Of a stretch of 64,000 bases of DNA, positions 8,686 through 19,789 are shown piece after piece. The notes beneath the pieces are model-generated. The model ran no database searches, was not told where the DNA came from, and worked only from the letters and a program-made list of their open reading frames with translations. Made by a program: the position numbers and the translations under genes. This DNA comes from CAWAYH01 sp963786195 (GTDB lineage Bacteria; Acidobacteriota; Vicinamibacteria; Vicinamibacterales; 2-12-FULL-66-21), in the NCBI GenBank assembly GCA_963786195.1, contig CAWAYH010000013.1:290369-354368 (forward strand), read 5' to 3'. How positions within the stretch are numbered: the first letter of the stretch is position 1; the number at the start of each line of letters is the position of its first letter.

Positions 8686-10871
8686 ACCGCCACTTTCACC
8701 GCCGCCGCCGCATGCTCGACCTTGATCAGGATCATCGTCATGTCGTCGTGCTGGTCGGCGGTGCCGACGAACGCCTCGACCTCGCGCAGGATCCGCTCGC
8801 GCAGCTCACCCGAGTCGAGATGGCTGTGCTCCTCGATGATGCGGCTGAGCCGGGCCTCGCCGAACAGGTCGCTCGCCGTGTTCATCGCCTCGGTGATGCC
8901 GTCCGTGTAAAAGAGGATCACGTCGCCGGTGCCCAGTGGGATCTGAACCTCTTCCAGCAGCTCGGCGAACTTGGCCGCGGCGCCGTCGATCCGGAGGCCC
9001 AGCACCATGCCGTTGGGGATGAGGATCTGGGCGCCCTTCCGCGACCCGGTCGCCGGCAGAAAGATGAGCGGTGTGTGGCCGGCCCGCGCGTAGGTCATGA
9101 CGCTGTTCGCCACGTCGATCACGGCGTAGGTCATCGTGATGAAGCTGCGGCTGTCGAGGTTGTCCGACAGGATCCGGTTGGCTTCGATCAGCAGTTGCCG
9201 CGGGGACTGATAGATCTGGCTCAACGAGAGCACGAGGCCCTTGAGTTCGGCCATGTAGAGCGCCGCGGAGGTTCCCTTCCCCGACACGTCTGCGATGAGC
9301 ACGCCCAGCCGGTCGTCGCCGAGCGGGAAGAAGTCGTAGTAGTCCCCTCCCACCTCACGCGCGGGCACGCACAGCGCCGTGATCCCGAGCCCCTGCATGT
9401 CGAGCTGCCCGCGCGGCAGGAGCGACATCTGGATCTGCCGAGCGATGCGCAGCTCTTCTTCGAGGCGCTTCTTCTCGGCGGCGGTCTGCAGCAGGTTCTC
9501 GATGCTGCCGGTCATCTGGTTGAACGAGGTCGCGAGATCGCCGAGCTGGTCCTTGGTCTGGATCTTGATCCTGTGCGTGAAGTCCCCCTGCCGCACGCGC
9601 TCGGTTCCCATGAACAGCTCGTGGATCGAGCTGGTGATCGAGCGCGCCAGCGCGAGGCCCATGACGAGCGCCACCATCCAGATGATGACGAACAGCACGG
9701 CGACGAAGACGACGGCCGTGAGGATCGCGTCGCCGAAGCGCTGGTTCTGGATCAGGATGGACTGGGCGCGGGACACGCGGTTGAACAGCTCGCCCAGCCG
9801 GTACGACAGTGCGATTGTCGCGCGCTGCGGCTTTCCCGTGGGCCAGTCGACCGCGTCGAGTATCGTGACGGTGTTTCTGAACAGTCTGAACACCGAGGCC
9901 CCGCCGCTCGCGTTCGCGACAATCCGCGATCGCTGCGAGTTTTCGGCCGCCACATCGATCGAGGCGTCCACCAGCGACACCGACCCGCCTCGGGCGCCCG
10001 TCATCTCGTGGAGGCGGTTCATCATCGTGGGATCCAGCGGGGCATCCACGATCACCCAGCCCGTCGGCGTCGGGGGCGCACCGGTCGGCCTGACCGCGCG
10101 CACGATGAGCTCGGGGTCCCCGGAGCCGTCCTGTACCGACGTCAGCCTGGTGAATCCCTCGGGGGCGCTGCGAGCCCATCCAGGAAGTTCTGGCAGCGCA
10201 TCTGGCGGCGGACGGAGGTGTTCCCAGAGGCCGGCGGACACCGGCGTCGCATTCGCGGTCGCCGGAATGAACGCGACCGACACGGTGCGGGACTGGAGCA
10301 GCTTCGAGCCGTTCCGCTGGACCCGCGCGATCGTCTCTTCGACGGTCTTTGGCGAGCGCGTGATCTCGGCGGCCGCTCCGTCGGCCATCGACTCAGCCCC
10401 GCGGGAGATCTCGTCGTAACCGTCCCGGAACAGGTACGCGCTGACGGTTCCGGCGAACTGATCGGCGCCGAGCAGGAAGAACCCCACGATCAGCAGCGCG
10501 GGGACGACGCCGATGAAGATGTAGGAGAGGATCAGCTTCCGCCGGACGCGCCAGAGCAGGCGCCGCTGCACGAGGAACACGAGCCGCGTCGTGAAGAACA
10601 GGAGCGAGAACGCGAGCCCGATCGTCGCCGCCGTGCTGATCAGGCGAATGGGGGTTGGGAGCTCTCCGAACAGGCGCACGGCCCACACGAGGACCTTGAG
10701 CGCGGCCGAGATGAGGAAGAGCCGGCCCGGCCAGGAGTGCAACAGCAGATCGCTGGCCGACCGGACCGGTTCGTCCGACGCCAGCGGGAGACTCGCTGGG
10801 GCGCGCCGGCGCCGGGCCGGTGACGGCGTGTCCGCGAGTCGCTTGCTGCCCATGCGAATTGAAAATCGCAT
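8682..10871 (-). CDS. Membrane PP2C/SpoIIE-type serine phosphatase with HAMP domain
   Basis: 729 residues. Three hydrophobic segments at about 50-140 anchor the N-terminus. An extracytoplasmic sensing region follows (about 145-375), then a strong TM helix (LTAVVFVAVLFVIIWMVALV), a HAMP linker (SITSSIHELFMGTERVRQGD), a short coiled coil, and a PP2C/SpoIIE domain. Metal-binding signatures are REVGGDYYDFF, LIADVSGKGTSAALYMAEL, FYTDGITEAMN and DQHDDMTMILI. It is an RsbU-like phosphatase expected to dephosphorylate an anti-sigma-factor antagonist. No anti-sigma-factor antagonist or anti-sigma kinase gene is adjacent. It is the first gene of an apparent operon with the DUF2007/rnc unit. Confidence 0.92.
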   Translation of the reverse strand: MRFSIRMGSKRLADTPSPARRRRAPASLPLASDEPVRSASDLLLHSWPGRLFLISAALKVLVWAVRLFGELPTPIRLISTAATIGLAFSLLFFTTRLVFLVQRRLLWRVRRKLILSYIFIGVVPALLIVGFFLLGADQFAGTVSAYLFRDGYDEISRGAESMADGAAAEITRSPKTVEETIARVQRNGSKLLQSRTVSVAFIPATANATPVSAGLWEHLRPPPDALPELPGWARSAPEGFTRLTSVQDGSGDPELIVRAVRPTGAPPTPTGWVIVDAPLDPTMMNRLHEMTGARGGSVSLVDASIDVAAENSQRSRIVANASGGASVFRLFRNTVTILDAVDWPTGKPQRATIALSYRLGELFNRVSRAQSILIQNQRFGDAILTAVVFVAVLFVIIWMVALVMGLALARSITSSIHELFMGTERVRQGDFTHRIKIQTKDQLGDLATSFNQMTGSIENLLQTAAEKKRLEEELRIARQIQMSLLPRGQLDMQGLGITALCVPAREVGGDYYDFFPLGDDRLGVLIADVSGKGTSAALYMAELKGLVLSLSQIYQSPRQLLIEANRILSDNLDSRSFITMTYAVIDVANSVMTYARAGHTPLIFLPATGSRKGAQILIPNGMVLGLRIDGAAAKFAELLEEVQIPLGTGDVILFYTDGITEAMNTASDLFGEARLSRIIEEHSHLDSGELRERILREVEAFVGTADQHDDMTMILIKVEHAAAAVKVAV

Positions 10872-11000
10872 GATAACAGACTATGGTACTGCGCTGGCTG
10901 AGCCGCTGAGTCACAGAGCCGCAGAACTGCTAACCGCAGAACACTTGACGGTCTCGCGCATTCATCATCCGTCCCCACGACTCCCTGCTGAAGGTGCACA

Positions 11001-12152
11001 GTGAAACTCTCTCCACAGGCGCGCTTCTCCACCATCTGCATCCACGCGGGCCAGGAGCCCGACCCGACGACGGGCGCGATCATCACGCCGATCTACCAGA
11101 CGTCCACCTACGTGCAGGAGGAGCTGGGACGCCACAAGGGTTATGAGTACGCCCGCACCCAGAATCCGACGCGGGCGGCGCTCGAGCGCAACGTGGCGGC
11201 GATCGAGGGCGGCAAGGGCGCCTACGCGTTTGCTTCGGGCATGGCGGCCATCGGCGCTATCGCCACGATGCTCAAATCCGGCGATCACGTCGTCGTCACC
11301 GACAACACCTACGGCGGCACCTTCCGGCTCTTCGACAAGGTGCTCACCCGGTACGGCCTGTCGTTCAGCTACGTGGATACGTCGACGCCCGACCAGATCG
11401 AGGCGGCGATGCGGCCGTCGACACGGATGCTGTTCGTGGAGACGCCGACCAATCCCGTCATGCGCCTGACGGACCTCGCCGGCGCGGCCGCCATCGCCCA
11501 TGCGCGCAACGCGCGCCTGGTCGTCGACAACACGTTTGCGAGCCCGTGCGTCCAGCGGCCGATCGAGTTCGGCGCCGACCTCGTCGTCCACAGCACGACG
11601 AAGTTCCTCAACGGCCACAGCGACAGCATCGGTGGGATCGTCGTGGGGGTCCGCGACGAGGATCTGGAGTGGCTGAAGTTCATTCAGAATGCTGAGGGCG
11701 CCATCCTCAGCCCGTTCGATTCATTCCTGGTGCTGCGCGGCACGAAGACGCTCGCGCTGCGCATGGCCCAGCACAACGCCGGCGGCCTGGCGCTGGCCGA
11801 GTTCCTGGCGTCGCATCCGAAGGTCACCAACGTCCTGTATCCGGGCCTGAAGACCCATCCACAGCACGACCTCGCGAAGCGGCAGATGCGGGGATTCGGC
11901 GGGATGCTGTCGTTCGACGTGGGGTCGTTCGAGAACGCGCGGCGCGTCTGCAATCGCGTGCAGCTCATGGCGCTCGCCGAGAGCCTCGGCGGCGTGGAGA
12001 CGCTGATGTGTCACCCGGCGTCCATGACGCACGCCTCCGTTCCGCTCGAACGTCGGCAGGCCATCGGGCTTACCGACAGCCTCGTTCGCATTTCGGTCGG
12101 GATCGAAGATCCGCAGGATCTGATCGACGATCTCAGACAAGCGCTTGATTGA
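11001..12152 (+). CDS. Cys/Met-metabolism PLP-dependent enzyme (cystathionine gamma-synthase/lyase family)
   Basis: 383 residues. Family blocks: FSTICIHAGQEPDPTTGAI at the N-terminus, YEYARTQNPTRAALE, FASGMAAI, and the Schiff-base lysine in VVHSTTKFLNGHSDSIGG. The C-terminus (LAESLGGVETLMCHPASMTH) is the standard substrate-binding end. Sequence alone does not separate cystathionine gamma-synthase, gamma-lyase and O-acetylhomoserine-type activities. It is intact and stands alone, convergent with cutA four bases away. Confidence 0.93.
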   Translation: MKLSPQARFSTICIHAGQEPDPTTGAIITPIYQTSTYVQEELGRHKGYEYARTQNPTRAALERNVAAIEGGKGAYAFASGMAAIGAIATMLKSGDHVVVTDNTYGGTFRLFDKVLTRYGLSFSYVDTSTPDQIEAAMRPSTRMLFVETPTNPVMRLTDLAGAAAIAHARNARLVVDNTFASPCVQRPIEFGADLVVHSTTKFLNGHSDSIGGIVVGVRDEDLEWLKFIQNAEGAILSPFDSFLVLRGTKTLALRMAQHNAGGLALAEFLASHPKVTNVLYPGLKTHPQHDLAKRQMRGFGGMLSFDVGSFENARRVCNRVQLMALAESLGGVETLMCHPASMTHASVPLERRQAIGLTDSLVRISVGIEDPQDLIDDLRQALD

Positions 12153-12155
12153 AGC

Positions 12156-12488
12156 CTATTTGGTCGATTCCCCCACCCAGCGGAGATATGCCTCGTTGCC
12201 ATCGGCGATGGCGAGCACGATGAACTCGGGGACCTCGAAGGGGTGCAGTTCCCGGACGCGGTCCCACAGGGCGTTCAGCCGGTCGCGGGACGTCTTGATG
12301 ATGACCTGGCGCTCGGTTTCGTGCTCGATGCGGCCTTCCCAGCGATACACCGACTGCATGGGGGCCAGGATGTTGACGCACGCGGCAAGCCGCTCGTCGA
12401 CGAGGCCTTGCCCGAAGGCTTCGCCGTCAGCATCTGCAGGAAGCGTCGTCAACACGACCACGTAGTCAGCGGATATTCGCTCAGTCAC
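12156..12488 (-). CDS. cutA: Divalent-cation tolerance protein CutA
   Basis: 110 residues, typical for CutA1. VVVLTTLPADADGEAFGQGL, ERLAACVNILAPMQSVYRWEG and the C-terminal HPFEVPEFIVLAI are characteristic of this trimeric PII-like fold. It was first linked to copper tolerance, but its biochemical role is unsettled. Intact; it lies between the convergent PLP-enzyme gene and the divergent FtsB-like gene. Confidence 0.95.
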   Translation of the reverse strand: MTERISADYVVVLTTLPADADGEAFGQGLVDERLAACVNILAPMQSVYRWEGRIEHETERQVIIKTSRDRLNALWDRVRELHPFEVPEFIVLAIADGNEAYLRWVGESTK

Positions 12489-12588
12489 TCAATCACTCCA
12501 CCTCGTCAGGCGCTTTCCGGTACGGCGACCCCTACTTTCCGCTCCTTCTGGAAACGAAACTATTGTACAAAGGACTGCTCCCGAATCG

Positions 12589-13005
12589 ATGGCCATCACT
12601 CCAGAGACCCCTCTCCCCCGTCCGACGCGCACGCCGCAGGCCGCGACGCCGCTTCGGCGCAAAACTGTGCAACCTGCGCCGCACACGCCGATCTGGCGGA
12701 GGGCGCTCAACTTCCTGCTGATCTTCGCGACGCTCGTGCTGCTCACCGACGGGCTCGTCGGCGAGAAAGGGCTCGTCGAAACGATGCGGGCCCGACGTGT
12801 CTGGCAGGGGCTGGACTCGTCCATCGAGCAACTGCGCGAGGAGAACGCGCGCCTGCGCGAGCAGGTGCGGCGCCTGAACGAGGATGCGACGACGATCGAA
12901 TCGCTGGCTCGTCAGGAGCTGGGGCTGATTCGCCCGGGCGAAGTGCTCGTGATTCTCAAGGACGTCAAGCCGGCGAGCCCTGTGAGTCCTGCGAACAAAG
13001 AGTAG
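12589..13005 (+). CDS. Septum formation initiator family protein (FtsB/DivIC-like)
   Basis: 138 residues: a Pro/Thr-rich cytoplasmic leader (~35 residues), one TM helix (ALNFLLIFATLVLLTDGLVG), a periplasmic leucine-zipper-like coiled coil (SIEQLREENARLREQVRRLN), then the conserved ESLARQELGLIRPGEVLV end. This is the FtsB/DivIC architecture, a single-pass partner of FtsL/FtsQ at the divisome. Here it directly precedes tRNA-fMet, about 60 bases away. Confidence 0.88.
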   Translation: MAITPETPLPRPTRTPQAATPLRRKTVQPAPHTPIWRRALNFLLIFATLVLLTDGLVGEKGLVETMRARRVWQGLDSSIEQLREENARLREQVRRLNEDATTIESLARQELGLIRPGEVLVILKDVKPASPVSPANKE

Positions 13006-13023
13006 CTCGAGAGTTTCGCGCTA

Positions 13024-13053
13024 TTGCGCATTCCTTCGCGGAAGTGTTACGAT
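13024..13053 (+). promoter_or_regulatory. Possible promoter of tRNA-fMet
   Basis: TTGCGC at 13024 and TACGAT at 13048 are separated by 18 bases and end 12 bases before the tRNA. A second -10-like TACAAT lies at 13054. Reasonable for a sigma-70-type tRNA promoter but judged by eye only. Confidence 0.35.
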
Positions 13054-13064
13054 TACAATTCTGC

Positions 13065-14744
<1,680 letters not shown>

Positions 14745-14748
<4 letters not shown>

Positions 14749-15011
14749 TCGCGGTCCTCTTCGACAGAACGATCCGACTCCGCGACGGCCTGGTCGAAGA
14801 CTTCACGCGCGGCCTGTCGTGCCAGCAGGCGGACGAGCGCGAGCATCGCCTCGTCGGCCTGCCCACCGACATGCGGCCGGCGTCGCGTGCGACGAGCGAC
14901 ACCGCTCGTTCGCGCTCGCCTTCGAGCTGGCGGCCAGTACCGTGATCCTCTTCGTCCACGCATGATAACCCCGCGTTGACCAGCAACGATGACCTGTTGT
15001 TGTTGAATCAA
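14745..15011 (-). CDS. Small protein immediately upstream of the serine recombinase
   Basis: The C-terminal part ADEAMLALVRLLARQAAREV followed by an acidic tail ends in a TGA that overlaps the recombinase ATG (ATGA at 14745-14748), which argues for a real, coupled gene. Upstream of about 14880 the plausible continuation lies one frame over (DEEDHGTGRQLEGERERAV), so a one-base break is likely and the start is uncertain. Short charged proteins often precede serine recombinases in islands; the function is unknown. Confidence 0.45.
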
Positions 15012-15901
15012 CTCGAGGCTGGCCGCTCCGTCCTGAGAACGGAACGGCCATCTCCGCGCGGACGATGCGGACTATGTGGACGCGCATCGTGCCGCCGAGC
15101 CTGACGCCGTGCGGCCTCGCGATCAACGACCGCCCGCACGGTTCGTCGCCGCGCCTGTGGCGCAGCCGAGTGCGGGACGTGGCGCGAGGTGGTGATCACG
15201 ACGCGCCAAGCGCCCGCGGCACGGGAGGGCGGGCTCTCCTGAGGAGGAACCCGCGCGTGGTGCCTCTGTCGTTGGGAGTTCCGGTAGGTGTCGGTCGGCG
15301 CCGACCGCCGCGACTGCCCTGAGGGCGAGCTCGCGTCTGGTGAGCGCTCTCTCGTGCTCCGTCGCGCTGGTCAGATGACGCTGGGTCGAAGCTGACGAGC
15401 GGGACCGTTCAAGCCGAGTGATCCGACGCCGGAACGAGTTGGTGTGCCCGACTCTCGTGCCCTGAGAGCGACGAGAGGTGAGCGCCTCCATGGGCCTGGG
15501 ACCGATGGAGGGGGTGGCGAACGACTCCGCCACGAACGAGTTAAGAAGAAGCTACGCCTCTCGACGGCTGCGTGTCAACCGCGAACGCGCCGTCTGGTGA
15601 ACGCGCCCGTCTGTCAAAACGAACGCGCCGTCCCCCCTGAACCGCCATGGGCTGCTGTCGGCCTTGATCAGCGATGGTCAAACATCTGGGACGATCCCGC
15701 AGGTTCAACGGAACGGAGGGCCTCATTCTACGCGTGCGGATCACATGGGGCAGGTCAGATCGGCAAAAGCTGATTCGGATCATATAGCGGCGACCCGACT
15801 CCAACTCCCGGGCGGAGGACCAGTAACCAACTTTCTTCAGGACGTCGCCGGCTGCAGCGGTTGAGTTTTCACCTGCAAGAGGGAAAGCCGTCCACCTAAG
15901 A
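15012..15901. other. Island segment with no recognisable gene
   Basis: About 890 bases upstream of the recombinase. Several open frames of 60-136 codons exist on both strands, but none shows a domain, a ribosome-binding site or consistent third-position composition. It may be decayed coding sequence from the integrating element. No RNA gene or repeat was seen. Confidence 0.4.
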
Positions 15902-16123
15902 TCAAATTGGCGACGTGTCTTCTCTGGAACGCGTTAGGTAGATGTAAAGGAAAATTGCGATCCCGATTGTGGCGAAGGCCATGACGAACGGTAACTCCGT
16001 GGGAGGGACGTATTCTTTGTCATCTTCAGAGATCGATAACAGGCGAATTCTCCGTTTTAACGTTTGGGACATATTCGAAAAACCGCTTCCTGGGTGGTTC
16101 CGGGACGGGTAGTACACGTCCAT
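15902..16123 (-). CDS. Small single-span membrane protein
   Basis: At most 73 residues (a shorter start at 16072 gives 56). A polar N-terminus is followed by a single hydrophobic helix, FVMAFATIGIAIFLYIYL, and a short charged tail. The base composition is more AT-rich than surrounding genes. It follows the zinc-ribbon/membrane protein at 16160 in the same direction, 36 bases downstream, so the two may be co-transcribed island cargo. No family recognised. Confidence 0.45.
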   Translation of the reverse strand: MDVYYPSRNHPGSGFSNMSQTLKRRIRLLSISEDDKEYVPPTELPFVMAFATIGIAIFLYIYLTRSREDTSPI

Positions 16124-16159
16124 CGACGTTTCTAAGGTGATCCACGTGTGATGGACAAT

Positions 16160-16799
16160 TCAATCGAACGGAACAATCACCTCAAAGCTGGGCGTCACAC
16201 CGGAACTTCTTCCACCCGAGACGGTGTTCCCCCAATCAGCTCCCGGTCTGAAGGAGCCCCCAAATTGAAAAATGCTCGCCAAGCCCTGTGGACCGATGCT
16301 AACGACACGCATCGAACCAGAGACGGCACCTTCCGCGACAGCTGTTGCCCCTGCGTGAGTCGTCCACAATCCGCCGAGGCTGTGATCCCGCCCGCTTCAA
16401 TCGTCAGTCGCGTGGGACCTTCAGTTTCTGGAACGATCAAGAACGACTGCGTGGTAATTCGGTGGACAGCCAGAAGCGCGGTTCGTCCGGTAGGGGCGAC
16501 GGGTATAGTGCGTCGGACGACGGCAAGACATCGCGCTTCCATCGGAAGCTTCGAGAACGCTGCCTCTTGGGGAAACGCCAATTGAAGCAGACCGGAGAAC
16601 ACTGCGAGCGCAGCGAGGCCGCCAATTCGGACGCTATCACTCTCCGGCCCCGCTTTCGCGATGGGGTACTTCTGTTAACCGGCGCCAGCGTCGGCCGATT
16701 TGTTACCTCGGCCCAATCTCCACACCATGAGCACCAGAACCGCCCGTTCTCCATGGGCAGAGGATCCGGGCGCTGACAGCGGTGACAGGTCGTGGTCAC
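16160..16799 (-). CDS. Hypothetical zinc-ribbon, membrane-anchored, beta-rich protein, frame-broken
   Basis: Pieced together from three frames that follow each other without gaps: a GTG at 16799 starts TTTCHRCQRPDPLPMENGRF with WCSWCG, giving a CxxC...CxxC zinc ribbon. At about 16690 the frame moves to a hydrophobic segment (GGLAALAVFSGLLQLAF) and a Thr/Val-rich domain (LLAVHRITTQSFLIVPETEG). At about 16370 it moves again to VSGSMRVVSIGPQGLASIFQ, ending PSFEVIVPFD at 16160. Both switches are equivalent to one missing base. No family recognised; the order zinc ribbon-TM-outside domain is inferred. Confidence 0.4.
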
Positions 16800-17099
16800 G
16801 GCAGTTTCGGAGGGAATGTCTACGTTGGTGCGAAGTCTAACGTGCAGGTAAAAGCGCAAAGTCTCAACCTGGCGGTTGAATGTCCGGACCGTTCGCCCTC
16901 GCGTCCCTCCCAAGGCGTTACATAACTGCCGTTTATCGTGTGCGGGATCCCACGGTGCGATTCGCGGCGACTTTCGCCTAGCCGAGGAAGCACGCCGCTC
17001 ACATCGCCGTCGCTCGAAACGAGCCGATCACCAGACCGGGTAGCCGGGCGCTGGCGCCCAAAATTTCGAGTTTGAGCGTTTCGTGAACGCCTCGGTCCC

Positions 17100-17342
17100 G
17101 AGGCAGCGGGGACAGCGCTCGCCCACACACGAAAGAAGATTGAGCTACTTTCGCCCGCGCGAGTCCGCGGTGCTGAGCGTCTGCTGGGGACCGTGTCTAT
17201 TTGAATTGCGCCCTTTGCTTCCTTCGCACCGCGGACCATGCCAACCCGGTCGACATCGAGCGCGAGTGCCGAATGTGCGGCGTCTTCGGTTGCTTCGGGA
17301 TCGAAGACGGGGTTTGTGCGTGGTCCTGATTGTCAGGAGCAT
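17100..17342 (-). pseudogene. Decayed N-terminal piece of Hen1 RNA 2'-O-methyltransferase (copy 1)
   Basis: The minus strand starts ATG at 17342 with MLLTIRTTHKP, the characteristic opening of bacterial Hen1. After an internal deletion and frame change it continues VFDPEATEDAAHSALALDVD then RVGMVRG, matching the Hen1 block VFYPEATE...LLDVDPVGLVRG. Later sequence only weakly resembles the family (SSSIFFRVWASAV) and is broken. Hen1 methylates the 3' end of RNAs repaired by Pnkp. This copy lacks the whole methyltransferase domain and cannot be functional. A second, better preserved copy of the same domain lies at 26881-27323. Confidence 0.6.
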
Positions 17343-17389
17343 GTGGAATCCTGAAGACGGTCGACCAGTAGTTCGAGCCTGCCAGCAAC

Positions 17390-18263
17390 TTATCGGCCGG
17401 TCCGCAGGCTGCGCCAGAATGCGTCGACGCGTTCATGCGCTGTCGTCAGCGTTTGGTCCAGTCCACACTCGGCCGCGAGCGCCGCGAACGGTTTCGCCCA
17501 GCCTGACGGCGGCTCTGGCACGACGTCTGGCATCGAATGCGTTCCACGTCGCCGAAACGTTGCGTCGACTGCCGCACTCACGCGCTCCGTCGCCGGCGCC
17601 TCGTGTTCCAGAATCAGAACGAGATCCACGAGGTCTCGGACGCGACTGTTCGGCGTCTCACGCGGACGCGTGTACGCGTGAAACTTCTCCGCCCAGTGCT
17701 GCTCGACGGACAGCGCCGGCACGACAACGGCAGGAATGCCGGCGAAACCGAGCCAGTCTTCGCCCTTGACGCTCTCCAGCGGCTCGAGGACTTCGTCGCC
17801 GACTCCGAGGTCGACGTGAAACTTCACGAACGTTCGACCATCGAGACGGGCATCGACCGGAAAGCGCGCGCCGCCTTCGGGAGCCTGATTCAGTTCGGCC
17901 ATCGCCTCGCCGACGATGAACGTGAAGAAGTCGGGCAGCTCGATCGACGCCGCGATCTGAAGCCGTTCTCGCAGAGAGGTCGAGTCTCCGACAGCGTCCT
18001 CGAGCGCTCCTGACGGTCAGGTCGAGGTCCTTCGTCGACCGCGCCATGTGGAATCGCATCTCGAGGGCGTAGCCGCCTTTGAGGACCCAGCCGTCGCGTA
18101 CCGGCTGGGACGGGTCGAACATGCGAGCAAGGAGCCGATCGAACGCGACCTGCCGGCGCAGCCGATGCAGATCAACTCCATCACGACGCGCCCGTTCGTT
18201 GAGCCGCGCCTCGAGTGCGGTTCGAAACGCGCCGGCGGTGGCGTACTGGCGTTGAGCTGCCAT
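17390..18263 (-). CDS. abiEii: AbiEii-type nucleotidyltransferase toxin (DUF1814), frame-broken
   Basis: The N-terminal half gives GWVLKGGYALEMRFHMARST then KDLDL, the AbiEii/DUF1814 signature of a GG loop followed by R-S-T-K-D-x-D metal-binding acids. Near 18012 the frame changes (one extra G in GTCAGGAGC) and continues RLQIAASIELPDFFTFIVGE, HVDLGVGDEV, LSVEQHWAEKFHAYTRPR and RVRDLVDLVLI, the conserved C-terminal blocks. Joined, about 290 residues. It is the toxin of the type IV AbiE system, which transfers nucleotides to RNA targets. It lies directly downstream of, and overlaps, the AbiEi-like antitoxin gene. Confidence 0.82.
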
Positions 18264-18871
18264 CAGGTACCTGCTTCAGAATTCTGTCGATCCGTTGTCG
18301 TGCTCGAGTGCTGACGCGCGCTGTCTCGAGTTGCCGTCGCATGATCAAACCGCGCCGGAGCGCCTGGTCGACGGCTTGAACCTGGAGCTCCGGAGCGATC
18401 ACGCCTTCGGCGATGACGTCAATCAGCGTTCGGAGCGGCGTGGTCACGCGCACGCCGTCGATCGTCTGGACGTCTCGCTCGCTGAGCCTCGCATGGTGCA
18501 GGCGGAGCACGTCAGGAATGGCCGCCATCCTCCGGAATCCTGGAGGCACCGTCATGTCCAGCTTCGCCGGCATCACGTCGGAGAGATCGTGGAGCGTCAG
18601 CGCGGTCGCGTGACTGAAGACTCCCTGTGGCTCGTCCTGCCGGTTCCGCGACCAGAGCTGCCACACCATGAGGTCGGGCCTGGCTGGCGTCGGAAACTGC
18701 GCCAGCCGGTACACGCCGCGTGCCTCGCGAATCCAGTTGCCGGACCGCACCTGATACGGGTGGACGCTGTCCGTCGTACCCGGCGTCACGCGCCTGGCGG
18801 GCGGTAAAAAAGCCGCCTTGGGCGTGCGCCGTTTCGTAGAGCTTGCGGGACGCGGCTGTGTTGCGTGGCAC
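18181..18871 (-). CDS. abiEi: AbiEi-type antitoxin (type IV TA), frame-broken
   Basis: From a GTG at 18871: RKLYETAHAQGGFFTARQAR, the winged-helix start of AbiEi. One extra G near 18785 shifts the frame, after which the C-terminal domain runs: REARGVYRLAQFP, GVFSHATALTLHDLSDVMP, KLDMTVPPGFRR, GVRVTTPLRTLIDVIAEG, AVDQALRRGLI. These are the standard blocks of the family. The last ~25 codons overlap the AbiEii start and may not be genuine. AbiEi represses its own promoter and neutralises AbiEii without direct contact in studied systems. Confidence 0.82.
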
Positions 18872-18994
18872 GCTATAAAACCTCAAATGATTTGAGGAAT
18901 TATAGCATGTAGTGCGATCCGGCGAGACATCGCCTTTTCGACGACTGGCGAACATGCCACAGACACCGAGACAGTTAAGACTGCCCGAGACTGG

Positions 18995-19789
18995 CTAGTC
19001 GTAGAACGTCACCCGCCCGGTTGTGAACTCGCTGTTCAGATAAACGCGGTGCCAGTCGTGCAGCCGGATCGTCGCATGATCGTCGTGGCGGACGCGCCCG
19101 CGCACGTACACCACGGCGTCGCGCGTCATCGTCCGGTACACGAGCTTCGGGTTCTTCGCGATCAGATCGGCGAACTCCGCATCGTCGATCTCGCGCCGTT
19201 GGTAGAGTCGCACTGACACGCCGCCGTGACGAATCAGTTCCTCGCACGAGTGCGACTTGCCGCGGCCGCGAGTGATCGGTTCGTTCCGATGAATCGGCGT
19301 CCACCCAAAGAGCCTCGGCAGCTTCGCCGGCACGAAGAACCATTCCCCCTGCCGCGTGAACACATCGTTGTGACGACGGTCGCGATGCCGCTCGCGCGCC
19401 ACGGCTTCGCGGACAGCGGCTGGGGCGAGAGACAGCTTGGCGTCGCGCACAGTCGTCACGGGATCTCCGATGCCGGCGACGAACCAGTGTCGCTCATCGT
19501 AGCCGCACAGGAACCGGCTTACGAGCGGCTTCGCAGTCTGCACGAGTTGGCGCTCGCTCACTCGAGCTTTGCGCAGATCACCATGCTCCAATCCGCAGAC
19601 GAGAATGTGGCGACCACGCTTGTCGACATGCTGCACGACGAGATCGTCGATACGCGAGCCCCGCAGTTCAAAGTATTCGCCTCGACGACCGCGGACGACA
19701 TCAAAGCGATAGTCAGGTGCGGCCAGCTCCTGGCGCACCTCGAGCCGCGCGCCGATGGCCGCAAAGTGCCTTTCGAGTGTAGTACGCAT
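18995..19789 (-). CDS. Hypothetical island protein ending HDDHATIRLHDWHRVYLN
   Basis: About 264 residues from the ATG at 19789 (MRTTLERHFAAIGARLEVRQ). The N-terminal third resembles an alpha/beta domain with YRFDVVRGRRGEYFELR. The middle part (WFVAGIGDPVTTVRDAKLSL) is followed by EWFFVP and a C-terminal VVYVRGRVRHDDHATIRLHD segment with several His and Trp residues. The frame is unbroken, unlike most of the island. I have a sense of similar proteins in bacterial mobile regions but cannot name a family or function. Confidence 0.6.
   Translation of the reverse strand: MRTTLERHFAAIGARLEVRQELAAPDYRFDVVRGRRGEYFELRGSRIDDLVVQHVDKRGRHILVCGLEHGDLRKARVSERQLVQTAKPLVSRFLCGYDERHWFVAGIGDPVTTVRDAKLSLAPAAVREAVARERHRDRRHNDVFTRQGEWFFVPAKLPRLFGWTPIHRNEPITRGRGKSHSCEELIRHGGVSVRLYQRREIDDAEFADLIAKNPKLVYRTMTRDAVVYVRGRVRHDDHATIRLHDWHRVYLNSEFTTGRVTFYD

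Noticed and set aside
8712..10823. 703-codon open frame on the plus strand, antisense to the phosphatase
   Set aside because: It mirrors the GC-rich third positions of the minus-strand phosphatase, which has full domain support. Protein is Arg/His/Asp-rich with no domain.
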